Shown piece after piece: positions 56,586-63,603 of a DNA stretch of 64,000 bases. The stretch covers positions 558,001-622,000 of the forward strand of contig NZ_BAABAY010000002.1 of the NCBI RefSeq assembly GCF_039537665.1. Direction: 5' to 3'. The notes under the pieces were generated by a model. The model saw only the letters and a program-made list of their open reading frames with translations. It had not been told where the DNA came from and ran no database searches. Source of the stretch: Gaetbulibacter_A aestuarii (GTDB taxonomy: Bacteria > Bacteroidota > Bacteroidia > Flavobacteriales > Flavobacteriaceae). Every line of letters starts with the position of its first letter. Positions within the stretch are counted from its first letter, which is position 1. Both the position numbers and the translations under genes were made by a program.

Positions 56586-57023
56586 ATGGGAGATATAAGC
56601 AAAGACATACAATCTACATTCCCTAACAACCGGATCAAGGCGCTTTTAAACATTTTATACACCGCAAATTGGATCTCGAGTTGCCAGAATGAGTTTTTTA
56701 AATCTTATGGTATCTCGCCGCAGCAATACAATATCCTACGAATTCTTAAAGGGGCCAAGGAGCCCTTGAACGTTCAGATTATTAAGGACCGTATGATAGA
56801 ACGGGCACCCAACGCCACACGATTAATGGATAAATTATTAGCTAAAGATTACATTGAACGGTTGCCATGTAAGGAAGACCGGAGAGTTGTAAAAATTGCG
56901 ATCACTATTAAAGGAAAAAAGTTACTGGATAGTATTCCTGTAGATTTTAATAAGAATTTATTAAAGAATTTAAACGAACAAGAAGCCGAACAATTAAGTG
57001 GTTTACTTGATAAAATGAGATAA
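56586..57023 (+). CDS. MarR family transcriptional regulator
   Basis: This 145-aa winged-helix repressor has the MarR fold: helices 1-2 (about 15-40), SPQQYNILRILKGA (about 47-60), the recognition helix with IERAPNATRLMDKL (about 72-86) and the wing with DRRVVKIAITIKGKKLL (about 99-115). A Cys at about residue 33 could serve as an oxidation or electrophile sensor, though this is speculation. It probably represses its own operon through the palindrome at 56011-56031. It lies between the FMN reductase and pirin genes. Confidence 0.93.
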   Translation: MGDISKDIQSTFPNNRIKALLNILYTANWISSCQNEFFKSYGISPQQYNILRILKGAKEPLNVQIIKDRMIERAPNATRLMDKLLAKDYIERLPCKEDRRVVKIAITIKGKKLLDSIPVDFNKNLLKNLNEQEAEQLSGLLDKMR

Positions 57024-57047
57024 ATTAATAAAAGAAAGGCTAAAATA

Positions 57048-57797
57048 ATGGAAACAATAAAAGAAAATACAAATAAAATGGAAACTGTAGTACATCGTGC
57101 TGACAGTAGAGGTTATGCGAATCATGGTTGGTTACAAGCAACGCATTCATTTAGTTTTGCAAGTTGGTTCAATAAAGATCGTATTCAATTTGGTGCTTTA
57201 CGCGTTTTAAACGATGATATTATTGCACCTAACATGGGATTTGGAACACATCCGCACGATAATATGGAGATCATTACCATTCCTTTAAAAGGCGTTTTGA
57301 AACACCGTGATTCTATGCACAACGCCTGGCAAGCAGTGGTTCCCGGTGAAGTTCAGGTGATGAGTGCCGGAACGGGTGTGCAACACTCGGAGATCAACGG
57401 TTCTGCTACCGAACATTTGAATTTATTTCAAATATGGATCTTCCCTGATGAGCAGCACGTAAGACCACGTTATGATCAAAAGCGTTTTGAAGAAGCAGAT
57501 CGTAAAAATAAATTACAAACGTTGGTAACTTCAACGAAAGACAGCCATGAAGGAAGTTTAAAGATCCATCAGGATGCTGTGTTATCACGCATTGATCTGG
57601 ATAAAGACAAAACGTTTAACTATAAGTTAAAAGATGAAAACCACGGCGTTTATGTAATGACCATTTTTGGAGAGCTCGACATTGCCGGTGAAACTTTACA
57701 TAGCAGAGATGCTATTGGTATTAGTAAAACCAAAGAATTTACGGTAAAAACTAAAGAAGATACCGGACTTTTATTCATCGAAGTACCGATGCAATAA
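57048..57797 (+). CDS. pirin family protein
   Basis: This 249-aa bicupin carries the pirin N-terminal domain metal motif FGTHPHDNMEIIT (about residues 65-77) and a second set of His/Glu ligands in VQHSEIN near 108. Pirins of this group include quercetin 2,3-dioxygenases and redox-sensing iron proteins. It is the third gene of the FMN reductase-MarR-pirin operon (24 bp after MarR), so it is likely induced by quinones or flavonoids. The ATG at 57048 gives a 10-residue leader; Met11 (57078) is another possible start and fits better with usual pirin N-termini. Confidence 0.93.
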   Translation: METIKENTNKMETVVHRADSRGYANHGWLQATHSFSFASWFNKDRIQFGALRVLNDDIIAPNMGFGTHPHDNMEIITIPLKGVLKHRDSMHNAWQAVVPGEVQVMSAGTGVQHSEINGSATEHLNLFQIWIFPDEQHVRPRYDQKRFEEADRKNKLQTLVTSTKDSHEGSLKIHQDAVLSRIDLDKDKTFNYKLKDENHGVYVMTIFGELDIAGETLHSRDAIGISKTKEFTVKTKEDTGLLFIEVPMQ

Positions 57798-57806
57798 TTT
57801 TTTATT

Positions 57807-57890
57807 AAGGCGTACAATTTATTGTGAAGTAGGAAAATTTAACAGGTTCTCTTGTGAAATCATTCCTATCATCGATTATTTGTACGCTTT
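57807..57890. ncRNA. 84-nt nested imperfect hairpin of unknown role
   Basis: AAGGCGTACAA (57807-57817) pairs with TTGTACGCTTT (57880-57890) over 11 bp with one G-U. Inside, segments 57821-57827 and 57830-57835 pair with 57863-57876, broken only by small bulges. A third stem (57842-57846/57851-57855) lies at the tip. A T-rich stretch follows at 57895-57904. It lies between the pirin and OmpA genes. It could be an RNA, a terminator-like structure or a palindromic element; the strand is not known. Confidence 0.4.
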
Positions 57891-57966
57891 GAAGTTTATT
57901 TTTTAAAGGGATTAGGGATTTAAATACTTTTAATCGTTGAAACTATTATAAGTCCTCCCAAAATTT

Positions 57967-59190
57967 ATGCTTCAAAAAGCGGTTTTATATTTCTGTTTTT
58001 TTTCTACGTTAATGGCATTTGCACAGTCCCCAGATTTGGAGACAAGCGCGAATAAAGCACTAGATTCATTATTGACTGAAGTTCCTGAGCTCACTTCCAA
58101 AGATTCTGTGATCGTGAGTACCTCCATGTTTGGTGTTGGAATGAATATCGTGGATGACTCTGATGATCGTACGGGAAAAGTTTTTGATCTGAAATCCGGA
58201 TGGAACTATGCACCATATCCTTCACGATTAAGTTTGGGAAAATACTGGCGTAGCGGTTTAGGTTTGGAAGGTATTGCTTCATACAATCACTATAAAAAAG
58301 GTAAAATTGTTGGTGGATCGCCTTTACCGGAAGGAAAAAATTACTGGGCGCTGGATGCTCGTTTAAGTTATGATTTACGAAAATTAATTGGCGATAACGG
58401 CTGGTTTGATCCCTATGTAGGGGTTGGTTTGGGTGTGAATACCGCGGTTGGCCAAACACGTGCCACCTATAATGCCATTTTTGGTTCCAGATTCTGGTTC
58501 TCAGATCGGTGGGGCATTGATATCAATACTACCGGAAAATGGACTATGAATCCTGATCTTACCGACCATATTCAGCATGCTGCCGGTGTGGTATACCGAT
58601 TTAATTATGAGAAAGATCTGAGCAAGAAAGGTGAAAAGAAATTGGCTGAAATTGAGTATATCCAGAAAGAAAATGAACGTATTAAGGATTCTGTGTTCAA
58701 AGCTTTGAAAGCCAAAGAAGAAGCATACAAACGCGCTCAGGAAGAAGCCAGACAAAAAGAAGCGGAACGCTTAGAACAAGAGCGCAAAGCAAAAGAAGCC
58801 GCTCGCGAAAAAGAACGTCAGGATATACAAAATCAACTAGAAGCGCTAGAACCTATTTATTATAATTTTGATAGATCGTTCTTAACTCAAACCTCAAGAA
58901 AAACACTTGAAGGGCTGATGGCTATCTTTAAAGCGCATCCGGGATTAGTACTTGAAGTTGGTGCTAATACAGATTCTCGAGGTTCTGACGCTTACAATAT
59001 GAAACTATCAGAACGACGTTTGCAATCTGTTCTAGATTACCTGGAAGATGAAGGTATTCCTTCGGACCAATTGGTTGGAAAAGCCTACGGCGAAACTAAT
59101 TTAGTTAATGAGTGTGATGATAATACACCGTGTTCTGAAGCAAAACATCGTTTGAATCGTAGAGCTGATTTTAAAATTGTGAGTTTTTAA
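57967..59190 (+). CDS. OmpA family outer-membrane protein
   Basis: This 407-aa protein has a signal peptide (about 1-19, ending ..MAFAQ). A predicted barrel or beta-rich domain follows (about 45-215; aromatic and Gly-rich strands ending in VYRFNYEK). A strongly charged helical linker rich in Glu, Lys and Arg spans about 218-285, and a C-terminal OmpA peptidoglycan-binding domain (about 290-405; YNFDRSFLT, NTDSRGSDAYNMKLSERR, NRRADFK). It ties the outer membrane to the cell wall. It is followed by a good terminator at 59216-59243. Confidence 0.93.
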   Translation: MLQKAVLYFCFFSTLMAFAQSPDLETSANKALDSLLTEVPELTSKDSVIVSTSMFGVGMNIVDDSDDRTGKVFDLKSGWNYAPYPSRLSLGKYWRSGLGLEGIASYNHYKKGKIVGGSPLPEGKNYWALDARLSYDLRKLIGDNGWFDPYVGVGLGVNTAVGQTRATYNAIFGSRFWFSDRWGIDINTTGKWTMNPDLTDHIQHAAGVVYRFNYEKDLSKKGEKKLAEIEYIQKENERIKDSVFKALKAKEEAYKRAQEEARQKEAERLEQERKAKEAAREKERQDIQNQLEALEPIYYNFDRSFLTQTSRKTLEGLMAIFKAHPGLVLEVGANTDSRGSDAYNMKLSERRLQSVLDYLEDEGIPSDQLVGKAYGETNLVNECDDNTPCSEAKHRLNRRADFKIVSF

Positions 59191-59215
59191 ACGCTTGAAA
59201 ACCTTTTAGATATTG

Positions 59216-59243
59216 AAGCATCCTTTTTTTGGATGCTTTTTTT
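59216..59243 (+). terminator. intrinsic terminator after the OmpA gene
   Basis: AAGCATCC (59216-59223), a T7 loop and GGATGCTT (59231-59238) form a perfect 8-bp stem followed by a T-run. Confidence 0.88.
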
Positions 59244-59270
59244 ATTTAAAAATACGATATTTGTGTTCTA

Positions 59271-59370
59271 AACTGCGCAAAGGATAGAAGCGGCATCCTT
59301 TTGCGGGCTTTTTCGGCCCGGAAAAGATATAGCGGATAGCCTGACCACGCTTTTCGCGTGGGTGCGCCCT
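59271..59370 (+). ncRNA. candidate structured RNA in the leader of the small-membrane-protein/ettA operon
   Basis: This locally GC-rich block in an AT-rich gap folds into three hairpins. AAAGGAT (59279-59285) pairs with ATCCTTT (59295-59301). CGGGC (59304-59308) pairs with GCCCG (59316-59320), extendable by flanking TTTT/AAAA across one mismatch. CCACGC (59345-59350) pairs with GCGTGG (59356-59361). AGCGGATAGC and GCGCCC flank the last hairpin and can pair as GCG/CGC. The near -7 box GATATTTG (59256-59263) would start a transcript at about 59270, right at the element, and the next ATG is 18 nt after it. The GGATAG..GCGG pattern resembles elements I recall from other Flavobacteriia, possibly the Flavo-1 RNA class, but I cannot confirm the name. 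Confidence 0.6.
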
Positions 59371-59388
59371 AAAAAGAAAAGATTTATT

Positions 59389-59571
59389 ATGGCAATGAAT
59401 AAAAATACAGTGTTGGCCTGGGCCACGTGGATTATGATTATCGAGGGCTTGTTGTTAATAGCGCTTGGCGCATTTCGGTACGACGAGATTGCCGGCTGGG
59501 GATTTGCCTCGGTGGGTATTGGTTTTTTTGCAGTAGCCTGGGTGTTTAATGCTTTAAAAGGACGCGTGTAA
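59389..59571 (+). CDS. 60-aa two-helix membrane protein (CAL67264-like family)
   Basis: This small protein has two membrane helices (about 8-28 and 33-53), a short loop with FRYDEIAGWG and a basic end. It matches, from memory, the family named CAL67264 family membrane protein, a Flavobacteriia-specific protein of unknown function. The ATG at 59389 is preferred; the upstream GTG at 59362 lies inside the structured RNA element. The last base of its stop is the first base of the ettA ATG, so the two are translationally coupled. Confidence 0.85.
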   Translation: MAMNKNTVLAWATWIMIIEGLLLIALGAFRYDEIAGWGFASVGIGFFAVAWVFNALKGRV

Positions 59572-61262
59572 TGAGCGACGATAAGAAAGTTATTTTTTCA
59601 ATGTCTGGTGTTACCAAGACATTTCAGAGTGCTAATACGCCGGTACTTAAGAATATTTATTTGAGCTTCTTTTACGGTGCTAAGATCGGGATCTTGGGAT
59701 TGAATGGTTCCGGGAAATCGACCTTGTTAAAAATTATTGCAGGGATTGATAAGAATTACCAGGGTGATGTGGTATTCTCTCCCGGTTATACCGTGGGTTA
59801 TTTAGAACAGGAACCTAAGCTGGACGATGAAAAAACCGTTATGGATGTGGTAAAAGAAGGTGCCGCAGAAACCGTTGCTATTCTTGATGAATATAATAAG
59901 ATCAATGATATGTTTGGTTTGGAGGAAGTGTATTCTGATCCGGACAAAATGGAGAAGTTAATGGCCCGACAAGCAGTACTTCAAGACCAGATCGATGCGG
60001 CGAATGCCTGGGAACTGGATACCAAACTCGAGATCGCCATGGATGCTTTGCGTACACCTGAAGGCGATAAAAAAATAGGGGTGCTTTCCGGTGGTGAACG
60101 CCGCAGAGTGGCTTTATGTCGTTTATTATTGCAGGAACCTGATGTATTGTTACTCGATGAGCCTACCAACCACCTGGATGCTGAGTCGGTACATTGGCTG
60201 GAGCATCATTTGGCACAATATAAAGGCACGGTGATCGCTGTAACGCACGACCGTTACTTTTTGGATAATGTAGCCGGTTGGATTTTGGAATTGGATAGAG
60301 GAGAAGGTATTCCGTGGAAAGGTAATTATTCCTCCTGGTTAGATCAAAAATCGAAACGTTTGGCTTTAGAGAGTAAATCGGCATCGAAACGTCAAAAAAC
60401 TTTGGAACGCGAGTTAGAATGGGTACGGCAAGGCGCCAAAGGTCGCCAGACGAAGCAAAAAGCCCGTTTGAAGAATTACGATAAATTATTGAGTCAGGAC
60501 CAGAAACAACTGGATGAAAAGCTCGAAATATATATTCCAAACGGTCCTCGATTGGGAACTAACGTTATTGAGGCCAATCATGTGAGTAAGGCTTATGGTG
60601 ATAAATTGCTGTATGACGATCTGAATTTTAAATTGCCTCAAGCGGGCATTGTAGGTGTTATTGGTCCGAATGGTGCCGGTAAAACCACCATTTTCAGAAT
60701 GATCATGGGCGAAGAAACGCCGGATAAAGGCGAGTTTGTAGTAGGTGAGACGGCTAAAATAGCCTATGTGGATCAGAGTCATTCCAATATTGATCCTGAA
60801 AAAACCATTTGGGAAAACTTTAGTGACAAACAGGAACTCATCATGATGGGTGGGCGACAGGTAAACTCCCGGGCTTATTTAAGTCGCTTTAATTTTTCGG
60901 GAAGTGAACAAAATAAAAAAGTGGCTTTGCTATCCGGAGGTGAACGTAACCGACTTCATTTGGCCATGACCTTAAAAGAAGAAGGTAACGTGCTGCTTTT
61001 AGATGAGCCCACCAACGACCTGGATGTAAATACCCTTCGTGCTTTGGAGGAAGGTCTTGAGAATTTTGCTGGATGTGCGGTAGTTATAAGTCACGACCGT
61101 TGGTTCTTAGATCGTATTTGTACGCATATTTTGGCTTTTGAAGGAAATAGCCAGGTTTATTTCTTTGAAGGAGGTTTTTCAGACTATGAGGAAAATAAAA
61201 AGAAACGTTTAGGCGGTGATATCATGCCGAAGCGCATAAAATATAAAAAGTTGGTGCGCTAA
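59571..61262 (+). CDS. ettA: energy-dependent translational throttle protein EttA (ABC-F)
   Basis: EttA binds the ribosomal E site and gates the first steps of elongation according to the ADP/ATP ratio. The 563-aa ABC-F protein has two ATPase domains with Walker A GLNGSGKST (about 43-51) and GPNGAGKTT (about 364-372). Both signature motifs are clear (LSGGERRRVAL, LSGGERNRLHL), as are both Walker B sites with DEPTN. It has the EttA arm region and a linker rich in Lys and Arg (about 255-320), and no membrane segment. It is coupled to the 60-aa membrane protein, and both lie behind the structured RNA element. Confidence 0.94.
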   Translation: MSDDKKVIFSMSGVTKTFQSANTPVLKNIYLSFFYGAKIGILGLNGSGKSTLLKIIAGIDKNYQGDVVFSPGYTVGYLEQEPKLDDEKTVMDVVKEGAAETVAILDEYNKINDMFGLEEVYSDPDKMEKLMARQAVLQDQIDAANAWELDTKLEIAMDALRTPEGDKKIGVLSGGERRRVALCRLLLQEPDVLLLDEPTNHLDAESVHWLEHHLAQYKGTVIAVTHDRYFLDNVAGWILELDRGEGIPWKGNYSSWLDQKSKRLALESKSASKRQKTLERELEWVRQGAKGRQTKQKARLKNYDKLLSQDQKQLDEKLEIYIPNGPRLGTNVIEANHVSKAYGDKLLYDDLNFKLPQAGIVGVIGPNGAGKTTIFRMIMGEETPDKGEFVVGETAKIAYVDQSHSNIDPEKTIWENFSDKQELIMMGGRQVNSRAYLSRFNFSGSEQNKKVALLSGGERNRLHLAMTLKEEGNVLLLDEPTNDLDVNTLRALEEGLENFAGCAVVISHDRWFLDRICTHILAFEGNSQVYFFEGGFSDYEENKKKRLGGDIMPKRIKYKKLVR

Positions 61263-61270
61263 GTGTTATA

Positions 61271-61306
61271 AAAAAAACGCCTGCATATTGCAGGCGTTTT
61301 TTATTT
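61271..61306. terminator. bidirectional terminator after ettA
   Basis: AAAAAAACGCCTGCA (61271-61285) pairs with TGCAGGCGTTTTTT (61289-61302) around a 3-nt loop. The stem is perfect and flanked by A and T runs, so it can work for ettA and the facing 81-aa gene. Confidence 0.92.
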
Positions 61307-61546
61307 TTTATCATTACTGTATAAATGACCTTCGGTAAAATCCCGGTATGTTTCAATGTCCTCAGCCTGTTCCATAATCTGTTTATTTATTTCATCAAGC
61401 CGTTCATTTTCTTTTTTGAGTAAATATGATTTTCTTATACCGAGTAGCAGTAATACTGCAAAGAAAACAACAACGACACTCAACACAACTACAATAGTGT
61501 CTTCCGTCATTAAAGCTAGAATCGAAAATATAAAAGACTGGGGCAT
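61301..61546 (-). CDS. 81-aa single-pass membrane protein with coiled coil
   Basis: One membrane helix (about residues 14-37) is followed by a Lys/Glu-rich helix (about 43-65) that looks like a short coiled coil, and a polar tail. No family function is known. The consensus promoter at 61574-61603 lies just upstream, so the gene is probably expressed on its own. The ATG at 61546 is 27 nt after the -7 box; Met13 is an alternative. Its stop overlaps the T-run of the ettA terminator. Confidence 0.75.
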   Translation of the reverse strand: MPQSFIFSILALMTEDTIVVVLSVVVVFFAVLLLLGIRKSYLLKKENERLDEINKQIMEQAEDIETYRDFTEGHLYSNDKK

Positions 61547-61573
61547 GGTTGGTTAGATAAATATGAGTATTAT

Positions 61574-61603
61574 CAAATATACTATTTTTTATTTAATAAC
61601 AAA
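61574..61603 (-). promoter_or_regulatory. consensus promoter of the 81-aa membrane protein gene
   Basis: On the minus strand, TTTG (61603-61600), an 18-nt gap and TATATTTG (61581-61574) match both Bacteroidota boxes. It abuts the stop of the upstream MBL gene. Confidence 0.72.
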
Positions 61604-62389
61604 CTAATTATTCGGGTACCAGTTTAACTGTACAACGTCTATATTTGGATCTCCGGTATTTACCAATTTTTTAAATTTAGCCACATCACTTAAACCACCT
61701 GTACCTCTGTAGTGATAGGGATAAACTTTTTTAGGTTTAAAATCCAGAACAGCACTCGCAGCGGCATCAACAGGCATCGTGTACGGTAAGTTCATACAAA
61801 CAAAAGCGATGTCAATATTTTTAAGATTTCGCATTTCCGGAATATCTTCGGTGTCTCCGGAAATATAAACCCGTTTATCACCTAGTGTAACTACATAACC
61901 ATTTCCTCGTCCTTTTGAATGAAATTTCAGGGCTTCTTCCCGTAAATTATACATTGGGATCGCTTCGATCATGATGTCGGTGCCGCTTACATTCATATTT
62001 TTAGTTTCACCGTTGTTAATTACCAGGCTGTTGATTTTTGCTGATTTTGGTATTTGATCCACTACCGCTTGAGGTGCCACTATCGGAACATTTAACTCTT
62101 GTAAGGTTTCAACATTAAAATGGTCACCATGAATATCCGTAACCAAGGCCAGATTAGGTTTTGGTTGACCTTTAAAAGCAGCAGCACCACCAACAGGATC
62201 TACATAGATCACTGCATCCTTGTATGTCATTACAAAAGTGGCGTGTTCAAAAGGATGGATACCAATAGCATCTTTGGCTTCCATAACTTTGTCAGCCATA
62301 TCGGCGGTACTTTCAGGTTCTGATGATTTTTGTTTGCAGTTATAAAAACTCGCTATTAAAACAAATAGTGCAATTTTTTTCAAATTCAT
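61604..62389 (-). CDS. MBL-fold metallo-hydrolase, probable lipoprotein
   Basis: This 261-aa protein has an N-terminal hydrophobic segment ending in SFYNC (Cys about residue 18), which fits a relaxed Bacteroidota lipobox, then a metallo-beta-lactamase fold (about 42-260). The metal motif is DIHGDH near 85-90, with Asp where HxHxDH normally has the first His. Later ligands appear in ISGDTEDIPE near 176 and VYPYHYRGTG near 222. The family is related to the UPF0173/UlaG-like hydrolases. The substrate is unknown. Confidence 0.86.
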   Translation of the reverse strand: MNLKKIALFVLIASFYNCKQKSSEPESTADMADKVMEAKDAIGIHPFEHATFVMTYKDAVIYVDPVGGAAAFKGQPKPNLALVTDIHGDHFNVETLQELNVPIVAPQAVVDQIPKSAKINSLVINNGETKNMNVSGTDIMIEAIPMYNLREEALKFHSKGRGNGYVVTLGDKRVYISGDTEDIPEMRNLKNIDIAFVCMNLPYTMPVDAAASAVLDFKPKKVYPYHYRGTGGLSDVAKFKKLVNTGDPNIDVVQLNWYPNN

Positions 62390-62502
62390 AAGTATTGATT
62401 TTTTGGTTTTTCATAAAGATAATTTTTTTATTCGTATTTGAAACATGTAACTTTTCACCTATTTTTTATAAGTCAATAGAAGTAATCTATAATGCTACTG
62501 AA

Positions 62503-63087
62503 ATGAGTTCAAATCGCTTAAGAAACATACAATCCACCATCCTTTCCGATCATTACTATATTTTGAAACGCTTTAGTTTTTATTACCAAATGCGTAATGG
62601 AACCTGGGTAAATCAGGTACGTGAAGTTTATGATCGTGGTGACGGTGCCGGTATTTTGCTTTATAACAAAACAAAAAAAACAGTACTACTAATAAAGCAA
62701 TTCAGGATGCCTACGTATCAGAATGACAATCCTGACGGTTTTTTAGTTGAAATATGTGCCGGATTGTTAGACAAGGATAATCCAGAGGAATGTATTATTC
62801 GTGAAACCGAGGAGGAAGTAGGCTATCGCCTGGAAAAGGTAACAAAGGTTTATGAAGGCTATTCTTCACCGGGGGTCATGACAGAAAAAATGCATTTTTT
62901 TATAGGTGAATATACTGATGCTATGAAAGTTAATTCAGGAGGTGGTTTGGATAGTGAAGCTGAAGATATTGAGGTTTTGGAAATGCCATTTAAGCAGGCG
63001 ATTAACATGCTTAATTCGGGAGAGATCCAAGATACCCGAACCATAGTTTTATTACAGTATTTGCAAATCCATAAGCTTTTGGACTGA
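62503..63087 (+). CDS. Nudix hydrolase, NudK-like (GDP-mannose pyrophosphatase type)
   Basis: This 194-aa Nudix protein has a Nudix box GLLDKDNPEECIIRETEEEVG with the catalytic RETEEEVG core (near residues 104-111). The two extra residues in the box loop are typical of the NudK/ADP-ribose group. NudK hydrolyses GDP-mannose; ADP-sugar activity is also possible. I chose the ATG at 62503; the longer frame from 62395 adds a hydrophobic, non-conserved stretch. The gene is divergent from the MBL lipoprotein gene. Confidence 0.9.
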   Translation: MSSNRLRNIQSTILSDHYYILKRFSFYYQMRNGTWVNQVREVYDRGDGAGILLYNKTKKTVLLIKQFRMPTYQNDNPDGFLVEICAGLLDKDNPEECIIRETEEEVGYRLEKVTKVYEGYSSPGVMTEKMHFFIGEYTDAMKVNSGGGLDSEAEDIEVLEMPFKQAINMLNSGEIQDTRTIVLLQYLQIHKLLD

Positions 63088-63145
63088 TTTTTATTTCAGT
63101 CGAAATCGAAAATAGAAAACCGGGAGACATTTCGGTATCATTTCG

Positions 63146-63153
63146 TATTTTTG
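63146..63153 (+). promoter_or_regulatory. -7 box before the thioesterase-menF genes
   Basis: TATTTTTG matches TAnnTTTG, 21 nt before the thioesterase ATG. No good -33 box is seen. Confidence 0.45.
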
Positions 63154-63174
63154 TGCTCCTAATTAAAAGATGAT

Positions 63175-63603
63175 ATGACTTTATCTAAAGAGGAAATTTT
63201 AGAACGCTGCAATTTAATGAGTAAAAATACCCTCATGGAAACTTTGGGTATTGAAATTATTGATCTTGGGGAGGATTGGTTAAAAGCAAAAATGCCTGTA
63301 AGTTCCAAAGTGCATCAACCGGATGGTGTTTTACACGGGGGTGCTACGGCAGCTTTGGCTGAAAGTGTGGGAAGTTTTGCAAGTCATATATTTTTAGATT
63401 CTGAAAATTATTTTATTCGGGGCACAGAAATTTCGGCCAATCATATCAAATCTGTAACCTCAGGTTATGTGTATGCCACAGCGCGTTTTATCCATAAAGG
63501 CAGAACCACACAATTATTTGAAATTAAAGTAACAGACGAAGACGGAAACTTGGTTTCTATCTGCAAATTATCAACTATTTCTTTACCAAAAAAGAAGGCA
63601 TGA
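63175..63603 (+). CDS. hotdog-fold acyl-CoA thioesterase (PaaI/YbdB type), possible DHNA-CoA thioesterase
   Basis: This 142-aa single hotdog domain has the substrate and catalytic region HQPDGVLHGGATAALAES (about residues 42-59), typical of PaaI/YdiI/YbdB enzymes, which include the menaquinone DHNA-CoA thioesterase MenI of E. coli. Its stop overlaps the menF start by 4 bp (ATGA), so it is co-translated with isochorismate synthase. This makes hydrolysis of DHNA-CoA, the step between MenB and MenA, a good guess. The link is by context only. Confidence 0.9.
   Translation: MTLSKEEILERCNLMSKNTLMETLGIEIIDLGEDWLKAKMPVSSKVHQPDGVLHGGATAALAESVGSFASHIFLDSENYFIRGTEISANHIKSVTSGYVYATARFIHKGRTTQLFEIKVTDEDGNLVSICKLSTISLPKKKA

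Noticed and set aside
62395..62502. 36-residue hydrophobic extension of the Nudix protein
   Set aside because: It is rich in Phe and Ile, unlike Nudix N-termini, and an ATG at 62503 begins the conserved part.
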